64,000 nt of DNA from Zobellia russellii (GTDB taxonomy: Bacteria; Bacteroidota; Bacteroidia; Flavobacteriales; Flavobacteriaceae), in contig NZ_JACSOI010000009.1 in assembly GCF_018728565.1 (NCBI RefSeq), positions 1 through 64,000 on the forward strand, given 5' to 3'. The position numbers were made by a program, and so were the translations under genes. The notes beneath the pieces were generated by a model. That model saw only the letters and a list, made by a program, of their open reading frames with translations. It ran no database searches and had not been told where the DNA came from. Positions 40,601 to 47,638 of the stretch are shown piece by piece. Position 1 is the first letter of the stretch. Each line of letters starts with the position of its first letter.

Positions 40601-41746
40601 AATAACCATGAAAACATTTTTATAGATGTAAAAGATACAGGAATTGGTATCCCCCCCCCCTATCTTCAGCAGGTTTTTGATAGGTTTTTTGAAGTGCCCG
40701 AAGAAAAAAATATAGGCCCCAATTATACAAAAGGAACAGGTATAGGACTTGCCATCGCCAAGAACACCGTTGAGTTGCACCATGGATCTATAGAGGCTCT
40801 CAATAACGAAGGAAAGGGAGCGATTTTTAAAGTAAGTTTACCGCTAGGAAAAGAACATCTTTCAGAAGAGGAAATCATTCCTGACTTTAAGTTTAGTGAT
40901 GATATTGCACAATACACCTCTCAATTAACACATGGGGATAAAGAGTTAATTTTTGATGACCCAATTGAAAACCTTCGCCCAAACAACGAATTGCCGTTAA
41001 TTTTAATCGTTGAGGACAATGACCAATTACGTTCATTTTTTAAAAATTTCCTAGGCAAAGAATATGCAATTAAAGAGGCTAAAAATGGAAAAGAAGGCTT
41101 GAAAAAAGCACTTAAATTTAATCCTGATTTGGTTATAAGCGATGTAATGATGCCTAAAATGTTCGGAACAGAATTATGTGTGCACCTTAAGCAAAATATT
41201 AAAACAAGCCATATACCCGTAATTTTACTTACAGCTCGTACCTCCTTAATATACAAATTTGAAGGTCTGGAAAGTGGTGCAGATGACTACATTAGCAAGC
41301 CCTTTAATATTAAAGAATTTAAATTAAGAATACGAAACCTGTTGGAATCTTCAAGACGTTTGAGAGAAAAATTCTCAAGCGAAACCCATCTCTTGGCCAG
41401 TGAGCTAACCGTAACTTCCTTAGATGAAAAATTACTGGAAAAAGCCATGACAATTGTAGAAACCAACATTTCCAACGCCGAGTTTAATGTTGCGACATTT
41501 TGTAAAGAGTTAGGAGTAAGCCGTACAATGTTATTCTCTAAAATAAAAGCATGGACAAATTTTACTCCAAAAGAATTTATTAGTGAAATAAGGTTAAAAC
41601 GGGCGGCTCTTTACTTTGAACAAAGTAAAATGAATATTTCCGAAGTAAGTTATGAAGTAGGCTTTCGAAACCCTAAGTATTTTAGCAAATGTTTTCGTAA
41701 AAAATATAGAAAAACCCCTTCTGAATATATTAAGAAGTTTTCTTGA
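37661..41746 (+). CDS. Hybrid two-component system sensor/regulator (HTCS)
   Basis: 1361 residues. Signal peptide ending near LLAQ, then a periplasmic double seven-bladed propeller of Reg_prop repeats (LGQMWFGTRNGLNRYNG, DGYIWVGTYNGLNRYDP and others), a Y_Y_Y domain (about 690-780), one membrane span (about 790-812), HisKA (NISHDFRTPLT, phosphorylated His847), HATPase (VKDTGIGIP), a response-regulator receiver (SDVMMPKMFG, Asp1161) and a C-terminal AraC-type HTH. All key residues are present. It senses an oligosaccharide in the periplasm and activates PUL transcription directly. A run of ten C occurs inside the HATPase coding region. It is the only regulator seen in the PUL. Confidence 0.96.
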   Translation: MSTLNRNRFMIFFLLLGECLLAQENDFHFRHLSVENGLSNNSVIAIEQDRLGQMWFGTRNGLNRYNGTNIDIFKYVPGDSTSLSNSDILSINEDSDGYIWVGTYNGLNRYDPVKNTFKSFYKRNGPDGLCNAVVICSKEIGNGEIWFGTANGISIFNKSKNNFTHILYKEGDANGLPGENIQRIFIDENKRIWIATTKGLARLESKNNDRFTFKQFKYNDGTENLFIQDINQIDSTTLGIATKYNGYMLFNTENEKFLLHNEQIIPLSADVRVVQSSNDGSVWLGTSHGVRVIGPEKKIWDLKSNNRAKNSLSQNFIKSAFKDKNGTIWLGTYSGGVNIWTESNENFVNFVNHDIDNNIVNSIVSDDSSNIYFGTEGGDITILNPKNKKLETLNLSDAEELRPNNIQTLYLSKKNVLWAGVLNYGILVYDVHSKKMLEDVISNELKDYLKNTGVYVIKEAKDQVYWIGTFGKGLVRYDLKTKTFRIYGKKSKTGPVLSSNVIKTLCIDSMGRIWAGGLGGLNLITFKDEEENQYEVSQFFRSTLYGNDIKTVIEDSKQQIYVGTKTEGLFKFNGLDFEQIPLNKENSVSSVFTIIENAKDEFWLSTDKGIVKYNASSKESVVYDQRYSLNSNEFSPNAGLRLNDEKIYFGGNEGVTFFNPKKLITNTYAPKIILSDLQIKNKSIPINDERKILTSTITYSDEITLNHQNSHFSINYSMPSYISPNNNSYAYRLVGLDDTWTFTKNTEAFYTLQKPGDYLFEVKGANNDGIWNESATQLKITIKPAQWKSNWAFALYGLLIATGSFCLYLIVKSRARLKQDLRWEQLENKRQEENHLAKLQFFTNISHDFRTPLTLILGPLQQILADYKGSSLMYKKLLVIESSANHLLQLINRLMDFRKLEDHQSKLQAAEGNIIKFLREIYLSFTEYAKDNEYTYTFESSHEEILVFYDRSKLEQVFYNLISNAFKYTPNGGKIGIYVYNNHENIFIDVKDTGIGIPPPYLQQVFDRFFEVPEEKNIGPNYTKGTGIGLAIAKNTVELHHGSIEALNNEGKGAIFKVSLPLGKEHLSEEEIIPDFKFSDDIAQYTSQLTHGDKELIFDDPIENLRPNNELPLILIVEDNDQLRSFFKNFLGKEYAIKEAKNGKEGLKKALKFNPDLVISDVMMPKMFGTELCVHLKQNIKTSHIPVILLTARTSLIYKFEGLESGADDYISKPFNIKEFKLRIRNLLESSRRLREKFSSETHLLASELTVTSLDEKLLEKAMTIVETNISNAEFNVATFCKELGVSRTMLFSKIKAWTNFTPKEFISEIRLKRAALYFEQSKMNISEVSYEVGFRNPKYFSKCFRKKYRKTPSEYIKKFS
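40651..40660 (+). repeat. C10 homopolymer inside the HTCS kinase domain
   Basis: Ten consecutive C encode part of GIPPPY just after the G1 box of the ATPase domain. It is the longest C run noticed in this AT-rich window. A one-base slip would remove the receiver and the AraC output domain. Confidence 0.9.
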
Positions 41747-41903
41747 CATAAAAATAATGTGACCTCGTATTATTATATATGCTAAAAACTTGCCTTCTTG
41801 ATTATTCGTTAATTCGTAGAATCAAAACAGAAAGAAACTGTAATTTTTATTATATATCCTAGTTACGCAATAACACATTATATTTCCTGTAACAAAAAAT
41901 ACT

Positions 41904-41925
41904 CTTTGTACCAGTACAAGATAGA
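41904..41925 (+). promoter_or_regulatory. Orphan HTCS operator-like half-site
   Basis: GTACAAGATAGA at 41914-41925 is identical to the 12-mer before the GH5 gene, but the CAG block upstream is missing. No forward gene follows: 20 bp later lies the 3' end of a truncated sulfatase on the other strand. It may be left over from a lost PUL gene. Confidence 0.3.
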
Positions 41926-41944
41926 ATTACAATGTTCATTCTCT

Positions 41945-42533
41945 CTACTTCTTGCCCCAAGGATCTTTATATTCTGGTTCTTCATTACTCATCAGCGATT
42001 TATGAATATGCCTAGTTATAGGCATCCAGATTGGCCCTTCGTCCCAAAGAGGTTTCATTAATTCTGTTTCCCATTTTATATATTCCTGCTCAATTTGGCT
42101 TTTTTCGGTTGGTAAAACTCTTGTTAAATCAAAGGTTTCCCCTAAATCATTCTTTAAGTCATACATAACATTACCAAAACCTTTTAAAGCTATCAACTTT
42201 TTATTTCCCATTCTAACAGCACTCTCATCGAGCTTTCTCCAAAATAATTTCTCATGAGGAGATCCAGACTTAGCTTTTTTCAAATAAGGTAAAAGATTCA
42301 CTCCATCCAAAATAAGCTCATCATCAACCTCTATATTAGCAGCCTTGACTGCTGTACTAAATATATCCAAAGAAGATGTTAAGCCGTCTAAAGAATTACC
42401 TGAAGGTAATTGACCCGGCCAACTTACTACAAACGGCACACGATGACCTCCTTCAAACTTATTTCCCTTCCAACCTTTTAAAGGACCGGTACTGCTTTGA
42501 TTGTTATGCGCACCAATAAAATAAACTTTAAGT
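41945..42533 (-). pseudogene. C-terminal remnant of an S1 sulfatase
   Basis: An open frame of about 195 codons begins right after a stop near 42535 and reads VYFIGAHNNQSSTGPLKGWK, then GNKFEGGHRVPFVVSWPGQL. This is the second half of the S1 sulfatase fold (the region after 'SDNG'), followed by the usual ELILDGVNLLPYL and a normal C-terminus. The N-terminal two thirds, with both metal aspartates and the formylglycine cysteine, are absent, so it cannot be active. Homology stops abruptly at about 42534, where the sequence changes to AT-rich DNA leading into the mobile island. This is the PUL edge cut by a rearrangement. Confidence 0.85.
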
Positions 42534-43076
42534 TAATTTTCATAGATATCCGTTGACTTAAAATTTTATTATTTTACCGACGTTTTAGTTTCTTTTATAT
42601 CTTACTCCTATAAATTTCAATAGGCCGTTACTTATTTACTTGTTAAATTGACCGATTCTATATTTCACTAATTGATAAAGTGAGTCTTTAATTATCGAAT
42701 TTTAATTAAAACACTGTTTATTCTATTGTGAAGACTTACCCGTTTTGTAGGTTACACCAAAGTTAAAGTCACCCTTAACCTATATGGTTTTTCGTTAACT
42801 TGTCCAACAGGCACAATGTCCATAATTAATGTAGGGTTTAGGTTTTACTCCAAGGTCTGTGTATAATTATAAGGTCGCAAGATCTTTAAGATTTTGCTTT
42901 AAATAATAAAAAATTAAACAAAAAGATTTGGCTACTAGTTATGGCGGAATGGTAACCATAAACACTAAATTAGTTTCTAACCTTGTAGATTCTTGTTTGT
43001 TTCTTAGTAAGCTAATCCTCTGTAATTAATTGAGCATAAAGTAAAGTAAATCGTTGGCATAAATAGTGCGAAAAAA
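42534..43076. other. AT-rich region without recognisable genes
   Basis: Many stops in all frames and no repeats or RNA structures noticed. It joins the broken sulfatase to the toxin-antitoxin pair. Confidence 0.5.
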
Positions 43077-43108
43077 TTTGGAGTTGGTTCGTTTTTGGTG
43101 TAAATTAG
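43077..43108 (+). promoter_or_regulatory. Possible parDE promoter
   Basis: TTTG at 43077-43080 and TAAATTAG at 43101-43108 are spaced like the Bacteroidota -33 TTTG and -7 TANNTTTG boxes, 19 bp before the parD start. The -7 match is imperfect. Confidence 0.35.
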
Positions 43109-43126
43109 CATCAAAATACATTTATT

Positions 43127-43366
43127 ATGGCAAGACAGAGCATATCGTTTACACCTCCGAATGATGAATGGTTAAAGGCACAAGTTGATAACCAGGAGTA
43201 CTCCAGTAAAAGCGAACTTGTTAATGACTTAATACGTCAGGCAAGAAACCAACAAATCGAAATTGACTGGATTAGAGCTAAACTAGATAAGTCTGAAAAG
43301 AGTGGGTTTACCACTGGTAGTAAAGAACAAATTTTAGCGCAATCCAAGTCTAAGCTTAATGGCTAA
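43127..43366 (+). CDS. parD: ParD-type antitoxin
   Basis: 79 residues. MARQSISFTPPNDEWLKAQV is the short N-terminal strand and helix of a ribbon-helix-helix DNA-binding domain, and EYSSKSELVNDLIRQA is the second helix. The C-terminal part (WIRAKLDKSEKSGF) would wrap around the toxin. It neutralises the ParE toxin and represses the operon. It overlaps parE by 8 bp, the usual antitoxin-first layout. Confidence 0.88.
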   Translation: MARQSISFTPPNDEWLKAQVDNQEYSSKSELVNDLIRQARNQQIEIDWIRAKLDKSEKSGFTTGSKEQILAQSKSKLNG

Positions 43367-43646
43367 ATATAGATTAAGCAACGAAGCCAAGAATGACCTA
43401 ATACGAATTCATCGTTACGGAGTTGAAAAATTCGGAATGGAACAAGCGGACAAATATTTTGAAACCTTTTTCGAATATTTTGATATTATTGCTAAAAGTC
43501 CGTATTCATTTGAGTCTGTCGAACACATAAGAACAGGGTATCGAAGATGCGTATACGGTTCGGACAGTATTTACTACAAGATAAATAATGATATTGTTGA
43601 TATTATGGCGATTGTTGGAAAACAGGATTTGAAAAATATTTTATAA
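43359..43646 (+). CDS. parE: ParE/RelE-superfamily toxin
   Basis: 95 residues of the compact RelE/ParE fold: YRLSNEAKNDLIRIHRYGVE at the start, then a YRRCVYGSDSIYYKI strand pair and VDIMAIVGKQDLKNIL at the end. ParE toxins usually inhibit DNA gyrase. It overlaps the antitoxin gene by 8 bp. In this setting it probably helps stabilise the island. Confidence 0.88.
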   Translation: MAKYRLSNEAKNDLIRIHRYGVEKFGMEQADKYFETFFEYFDIIAKSPYSFESVEHIRTGYRRCVYGSDSIYYKINNDIVDIMAIVGKQDLKNIL

Positions 43647-43665
43647 ATGGCATGTGAATAGTACT

Positions 43666-43757
43666 ATTGCCAATTGAGTGGCTGGCTCTGCCACCAAATG
43701 ACGGAAAGCCCCCTCACACCAACGCACATGCAGAATGCGTATACGGCGGTTGGCAAT
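43666..43757. other. Foldable inverted-repeat segment after parDE
   Basis: ATTGCCAA at 43667 and TTGGCAAT at 43750 form an outer 8-bp inverted repeat. Inside are GTGGC/GCCAC (43679-43695) and ACGCA/TGCGT hairpins. It begins 20 bp after parE and is GC-richer than its surroundings. No coding function is supported. The following stretch to 44060 shows nothing else. Confidence 0.5.
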
Positions 43758-44060
43758 CTCTTTCTTCAATCGATATTTACACCAATCGAAACTACTGTGA
43801 ACTTTTACAAAAAAATACAGATTTTCTTGGAAATCGATTATCCAAAGAGCGAAAATCTAAGCCTCAATCATAAATTCCGGAGGGAGTGCGTTTGGTCCTA
43901 CCCTACATGTAAGACCTACTCAATTTCTGCATCACGTGTTCATCTCCTCCAGATAGTCGGGGCAATCCAAAAATAAAGAAAATGTAGCCTTCCCTAAAAA
44001 TATAGCCTTACTCGTTTTAGGACATCGCTAAATTCATAAAACATAAAGTCTATAATTTAA

Positions 44061-44094
44061 TAGGAGCTGCCTTAGGGGTAGCCCCTATTTTTTT
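44061..44094 (+). terminator. Terminator-like hairpin before the defence-gene remnant
   Basis: TAGGAGCTGCC and its near-complement GGGTAGCCCCTA form a stem with one mismatch and a 4-nt loop, followed by seven T. Confidence 0.6.
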
Positions 44095-44114
44095 AAGTAT
44101 TGGGTACTATCTCT

Positions 44115-44868
44115 CTATAGCTCTTTTGATATTATACGAATTAGTGTAAGAGATACTCCATCTAATCGTTTGAGAACCGCCAACGGAAATGCCACGGCTT
44201 CATCAGTAGTTATAGATTTAATATAGAGTACTCTTTCATCATTCGTTAGAAATGATTTAACCGTTTCAATTTCTTTTAATCTACTGCCTCCCAACAATAT
44301 TTCAGAAACAATTTCTATAGATTCATTTTCACTTCAGCGTTTTCAATATTCTTCAACCGTGTATATTCCAAAGGTTGGTTTTCTTAACTTTTCAGCGAGC
44401 CATAATTCCACCGTCGGAGCTAACTCCAACCATTGCTCAATATCTATTGCATTTATATATTTAACATCTTTCAAAAATCCCTCGTTTTTCTTTTCTTCTC
44501 CCATTTACTTTTATCCCGATACTTTTTAGCATTAATATTTATATAGGTGGTGTCAGCAGGATTTTTCCCCAAAGTGTCCTGTTTCCGTTTTTGGTAGTCA
44601 TCATCCGCCTTTCCCTTTTTATTGTTTGTTGTACCAAACTCCCATACACTTTCTCCTAATGGCACAAACATATTTCCAGATTCCGTGGTAAGTTCTCCGT
44701 CAAAACCGCCAGTTTGAACGTCTTCTCCATAGGAAAATGAATATTTTGAATGCTGACATTATCAATAGAAGTTAATATCAATTTTCTGATTAAAATGGGG
44801 AAGATTGTATCTACAATCAATGGTATTTGCCCAATTATCAATGTCAATCGTACTATTGAATCTCAAAA
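44115..44868 (-). pseudogene. Frameshifted N-terminal remnant of a large defence-type (nuclease-NTPase) protein
   Basis: Read on the minus strand and joined across three frames, the segment gives WANTIDCRYNLP, ILIRKLILTSIDNVSIQN, YGEDVQTGGFDGELTT, FVPLGESVWEFGTT, KADDDYQKRKQDTLG, KDVKYINAIDIEQWLELAPT. This order ('W..~R..LP.LIRKLI', 'GfDG', 'VP.G.S.WE.G', 'KA..Dy.kR', 'DA.DiEqWLE') matches, from memory, the N-terminal domain of large ATP-binding defence-associated proteins. At least three frameshifts and two in-frame TGA codons (after EEY and KR) are present, and the rest of the gene is missing. The family assignment is from recollection and needs a search. Confidence 0.6.
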
Positions 44869-44878
44869 CAACATATAT

Positions 44879-46351
44879 TTAAAAGATTAATCGAGCCTCA
44901 TCGTGTTCTTTAAAAGCGTTACTTCTTTCCAGTTGGTTCTCCATAACATCTATAGAATTCGCTGATAGGGTACTACAAAAGAGCTGTGCTTTTTGCAGCA
45001 TCCTAATATACGCTTCTGGGTCTGATTGTCTGGTCAATCGCCTCAAAGCCCCTAAGTAATCATCCCTGTAAACGGTGGGAATCATAATTCTGGTCTGTCC
45101 TGCCTTTGCAAGTTCGGCATTCATCATCACCCTTGCGATCCTACCATTGCCATCCAAAAACGGATGGATTTCACTGACCATAAACATAATATAGGCTGCT
45201 TTTGCAAAAGGATCATTTAAAACATTGTAATATTCAAACCCCTTTAATAAAGTCCCCCTAACCATTGTATAATCTACGAAATGTGTATTTCCTGCTCTAT
45301 TATTCTTGTCCTTGAACTTTCCTGGTTTTTTGTCCAATCTAGCTCCTAAAAGGACTTGATGCCGGTATTCCAAAATCTTTAAAAGCTCTTCCGCTGATGT
45401 AGGGACGGTTTTCATTTCCTTCATATTGCTTACCAATTTATAGGTGCCCAATATATCGTGGGAATCCTCGTTTCTATTGGGTAATGGCTTTTCTGTACTT
45501 ATAATACCTTTTGCCTCTTCAAGTTCAAATACCGTCCCTTCGATGTAATTAGAAAAATAGGCCTCAAAAAAAGCAAAGTTTTTAAATGCAGATGGTTCTA
45601 GGTTTGCATCGGGATAGCTTTTAAACTCACTTTTATGCAATGCTAAAAATAAGGTTTCGAACAACTTGATTCTTGCTGGATCAAATGGAGTTCCGAATGC
45701 TCTGGCGATTGCTACGGGAGAGGTCAATATTTTTGAAGTATGGGTGGTCAATAAAGCACTTATCAACCTATCCAGTTTTTCAAATTCCTTTTGCATCATC
45801 AATTTTTCGGCTATGACCTTAGCTTTATCCCTGACCGCATTTAAAGCATCTTCCCCGTTTACCCTAACAATCTGTTCCAGTTTTTCTTCTATTTCAGGTA
45901 GCGTCAGTGTTTTGGATTCTGGCCCTGGTCTTCTGGAAACTTGCAAATTTTCAAGAAAAACTCTTTCTCTTTGGGAAACATATAATTCCCCCGAAAAAAT
46001 GGTATCTCCTTCAATGGGGCCTTCTCCTTGAAGAAATCGTATCGTTATTCCAGGTAAACTTACTTTTTTAGTATAGGTGTAGGTTATGAATATATGTCCT
46101 TTTGAAGTAGGTTTGAATTCAATAGCAGATCTATGGCTTAATAATGATCCGGGGTATAATTTCCCGAGAATGGTAAAAAGATTCCTTTTAACAATAGCTT
46201 CACTAGTATCCGTAAAGTTTGAAGTATATACGCGGGATGCAATTTTCCTGATTTTTCCTTCCTTTTCCAATGAGGAAATTTGCCTGCTTATATTAGAATC
46301 GCTCGAAGAGAAAATAATTTCTTGAAGGTGTATGGGTAAACTATTTTCCAT
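44879..46351 (-). CDS. Fic-family protein with N-terminal winged-helix (AbiEi-like) domain
   Basis: 490 residues from the ATG at 46351; an upstream TTG in frame is less likely. The N-terminal 70 residues (ISRQISSLEKEGKIRKIASR, VYTSN) look like a winged-helix and AbiEi-type antitoxin domain. The centre carries the inhibitory motif S-x3-E-G in FSNYIEGTVFE. The Fic core has the full AMP-transfer motif HPFLDGNGR (His395). So it is a self-inhibited AMPylator with a DNA-binding domain, and may act as a one-gene toxin-antitoxin or defence module. Six copies of ATATTTTCCATTATAA-like sequence cover its start codon and upstream DNA, which suggests autoregulation. It is apparently intact among broken neighbours. 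Confidence 0.88.
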   Translation of the reverse strand: MENSLPIHLQEIIFSSSDSNISRQISSLEKEGKIRKIASRVYTSNFTDTSEAIVKRNLFTILGKLYPGSLLSHRSAIEFKPTSKGHIFITYTYTKKVSLPGITIRFLQGEGPIEGDTIFSGELYVSQRERVFLENLQVSRRPGPESKTLTLPEIEEKLEQIVRVNGEDALNAVRDKAKVIAEKLMMQKEFEKLDRLISALLTTHTSKILTSPVAIARAFGTPFDPARIKLFETLFLALHKSEFKSYPDANLEPSAFKNFAFFEAYFSNYIEGTVFELEEAKGIISTEKPLPNRNEDSHDILGTYKLVSNMKEMKTVPTSAEELLKILEYRHQVLLGARLDKKPGKFKDKNNRAGNTHFVDYTMVRGTLLKGFEYYNVLNDPFAKAAYIMFMVSEIHPFLDGNGRIARVMMNAELAKAGQTRIMIPTVYRDDYLGALRRLTRQSDPEAYIRMLQKAQLFCSTLSANSIDVMENQLERSNAFKEHDEARLIF

Positions 46352-46534
46352 TATAATTAAATTAAGGAGGTTAAAATACAAATATTTTCCATTATAACAT
46401 AGAGTTTAACAAAATATTTCCAATATAAAACAAAATAGAGAATAAAATATTTTCCATTAAGAGGCTGCTTTATATTATTACAAGCAAATATTTTCCATTA
46501 TCTACACAATAGAACTCAATATTTTCCAATATAA
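46342..46534. repeat. Six-copy operator-like repeat at the Fic gene start
   Basis: Copies of ATATTTTCCATTATAA or close variants are centred near 46348, 46389, 46420, 46454, 46495 and 46526. The intervals are 41, 31, 34, 41 and 31 bp. They form two triplets shifted by exactly 106 bp, while the DNA between motifs differs. The first copy contains the Fic start codon. Confidence 0.85.
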
Positions 46535-47238
46535 AGTATAATGAGCCCAAAAGGTGGTATTCATTTATGGAGTTCACTCAGCACATTCCCCTTCATTCCG
46601 CAAAAAGCTACACTCCAGGCAAAGAGCCTCCCTGAAAAAAGTCTTGGACACCATCCCCAATTTTAGCTTTTCTTTCCGCTTACCCTTCCCGCTACGTTTG
46701 CAAGGAACACTCTATTTCTGAGCCAAAATTGTGAATCAAGTCCGCTTGAAACAGGAAAGTCAAAACTTCGCTTTTCTTTACCGGATTCCCGGCAAGTTCT
46801 TCTTGAGCCCTTACTCGGTAATCCTCGAAAACCGAATTTTCACCTTGAACATTTTAAGGGGGTTATAATGGAGGGAGCCTTTGTTGTTTTTCGGGACGGC
46901 GAAAAACAGGCACGCCATAACCCATTCTAATAAGGCCCCATCCGCTCACTTCGCTTAACTATCGGTACGCTCAAGTCGCAAATGGCCCCAAAAGAATGGC
47001 TAATGCCCTTGTGGAACTTGTCAAGACTGTACAAGTTTCAAGCAAAAATAGGGTTTCTACTTCCTTGAAAACCGAACGGTTTTACTATGTCGCAGACACT
47101 CCCGATTTCTTCCCTGAAAGTCTGGACAAAACCCACTCCCTCCATTGTGCGGTGCACAGAAGAAAGCAAACAAGCACCCCTTAAAATTGAATTCAGTTCA
47201 AATGGAAAGGGAAATATGAACCATTTAAATCTTGTATT
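46535..47238. other. Non-coding region before ssb
   Basis: No gene recognised. It contains a perfect hairpin TGTTTTTCG-N6-CGAAAAACA at 46885-46908 and AAAACCG-AA-CGGTTTT near 47067. Composition is more GC-rich than the Fic upstream region. It may be leader or maintenance DNA of the island. Confidence 0.45.
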
Positions 47239-47574
47239 ATGAGTACTATTAGAAATTACGTACAGTAGATCGGAAACGTTGGGCAGGAACCAACTATTAC
47301 CAACCTTGAAAGCGGTAAAAAAGTGGCCCGCTTCTCCCTGGCCACCAATGTCCATTACAAAAACTCCAAGGGAGAAAAACAAACGGATACCGACTGGCAC
47401 ACCATCGTCGCTTGGGGCAAGACCGCCGAAATCATCGAGAAATATCTCGAGAAAGGCAAGGAAGTCGGTGTTGCGGGCAAACTAAAGACCCGTACCTACA
47501 CTATGGACGACGGCAACCAACGCTATGTAACCGAAGTAGTGGCCGATGAAATCCTATTGCTAGGAAACAAATAA
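47239..47574 (+). pseudogene. ssb: Single-stranded DNA-binding protein with in-frame amber codon
   Basis: The frame from ATG 47239 reads MSTIRNYVQ, then TAG (47266-47268), then IGNVGQEPTITNLESGKKVA and on to the stop, giving 110 sense codons in all. This is the normal SSB OB-fold, with VAWGKTAEIIEKYLEKGKEV and GKLKTRTYT. The TAG replaces the codon after Gln9, where related proteins usually have Leu; a single T-to-A change in TTG would explain it. Starting inside at GTG 47323 would lose the first strand of the fold. So the gene is probably inactive unless the codon is suppressed or a sequencing error. It is the first of the DNA-processing genes of the island. Confidence 0.85.
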
Positions 47575-47583
47575 AGTAAGGAT

Positions 47584-47616
47584 AGAGGGAGCCCCTTAAT
47601 GGCATTCCCTCTTTCT
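47584..47616 (+). terminator. Hairpin between ssb and radC
   Basis: AGAGGGA-GCC pairs with GGC-TTCCCTCT around a short loop, followed by a pyrimidine run. The stem has a small bulge. Confidence 0.5.
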
Positions 47617-47638
47617 TCCACCCTAAAACACTTTATAA

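Noticed and set aside
42534-43076. Left attachment site duplicating the tRNA-Pro 3' end
   Set aside because: I looked for the GGGATGACAGGATTT-type sequence of the tRNA 3' part and did not find it here; borders remain undefined.
43666-43757. Integron attC site after parDE
   Set aside because: The right-hand core reads GTTGGCA and the left reads GCCAATT; these do not satisfy the GTTRRRY/RYYYAAC cores, and no integron integrase is present.
46382-46540. CRISPR array at the Fic upstream repeats
   Set aside because: The motif is only about 16 bp, degenerate, with unequal spacing and a copy over the start codon, and no cas genes are present; an operator array fits better.
47038-47400. Open frame opposite the ssb start
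   Set aside because: Antisense to the SSB sequence and without recognisable domains; the + strand homology explains the region.
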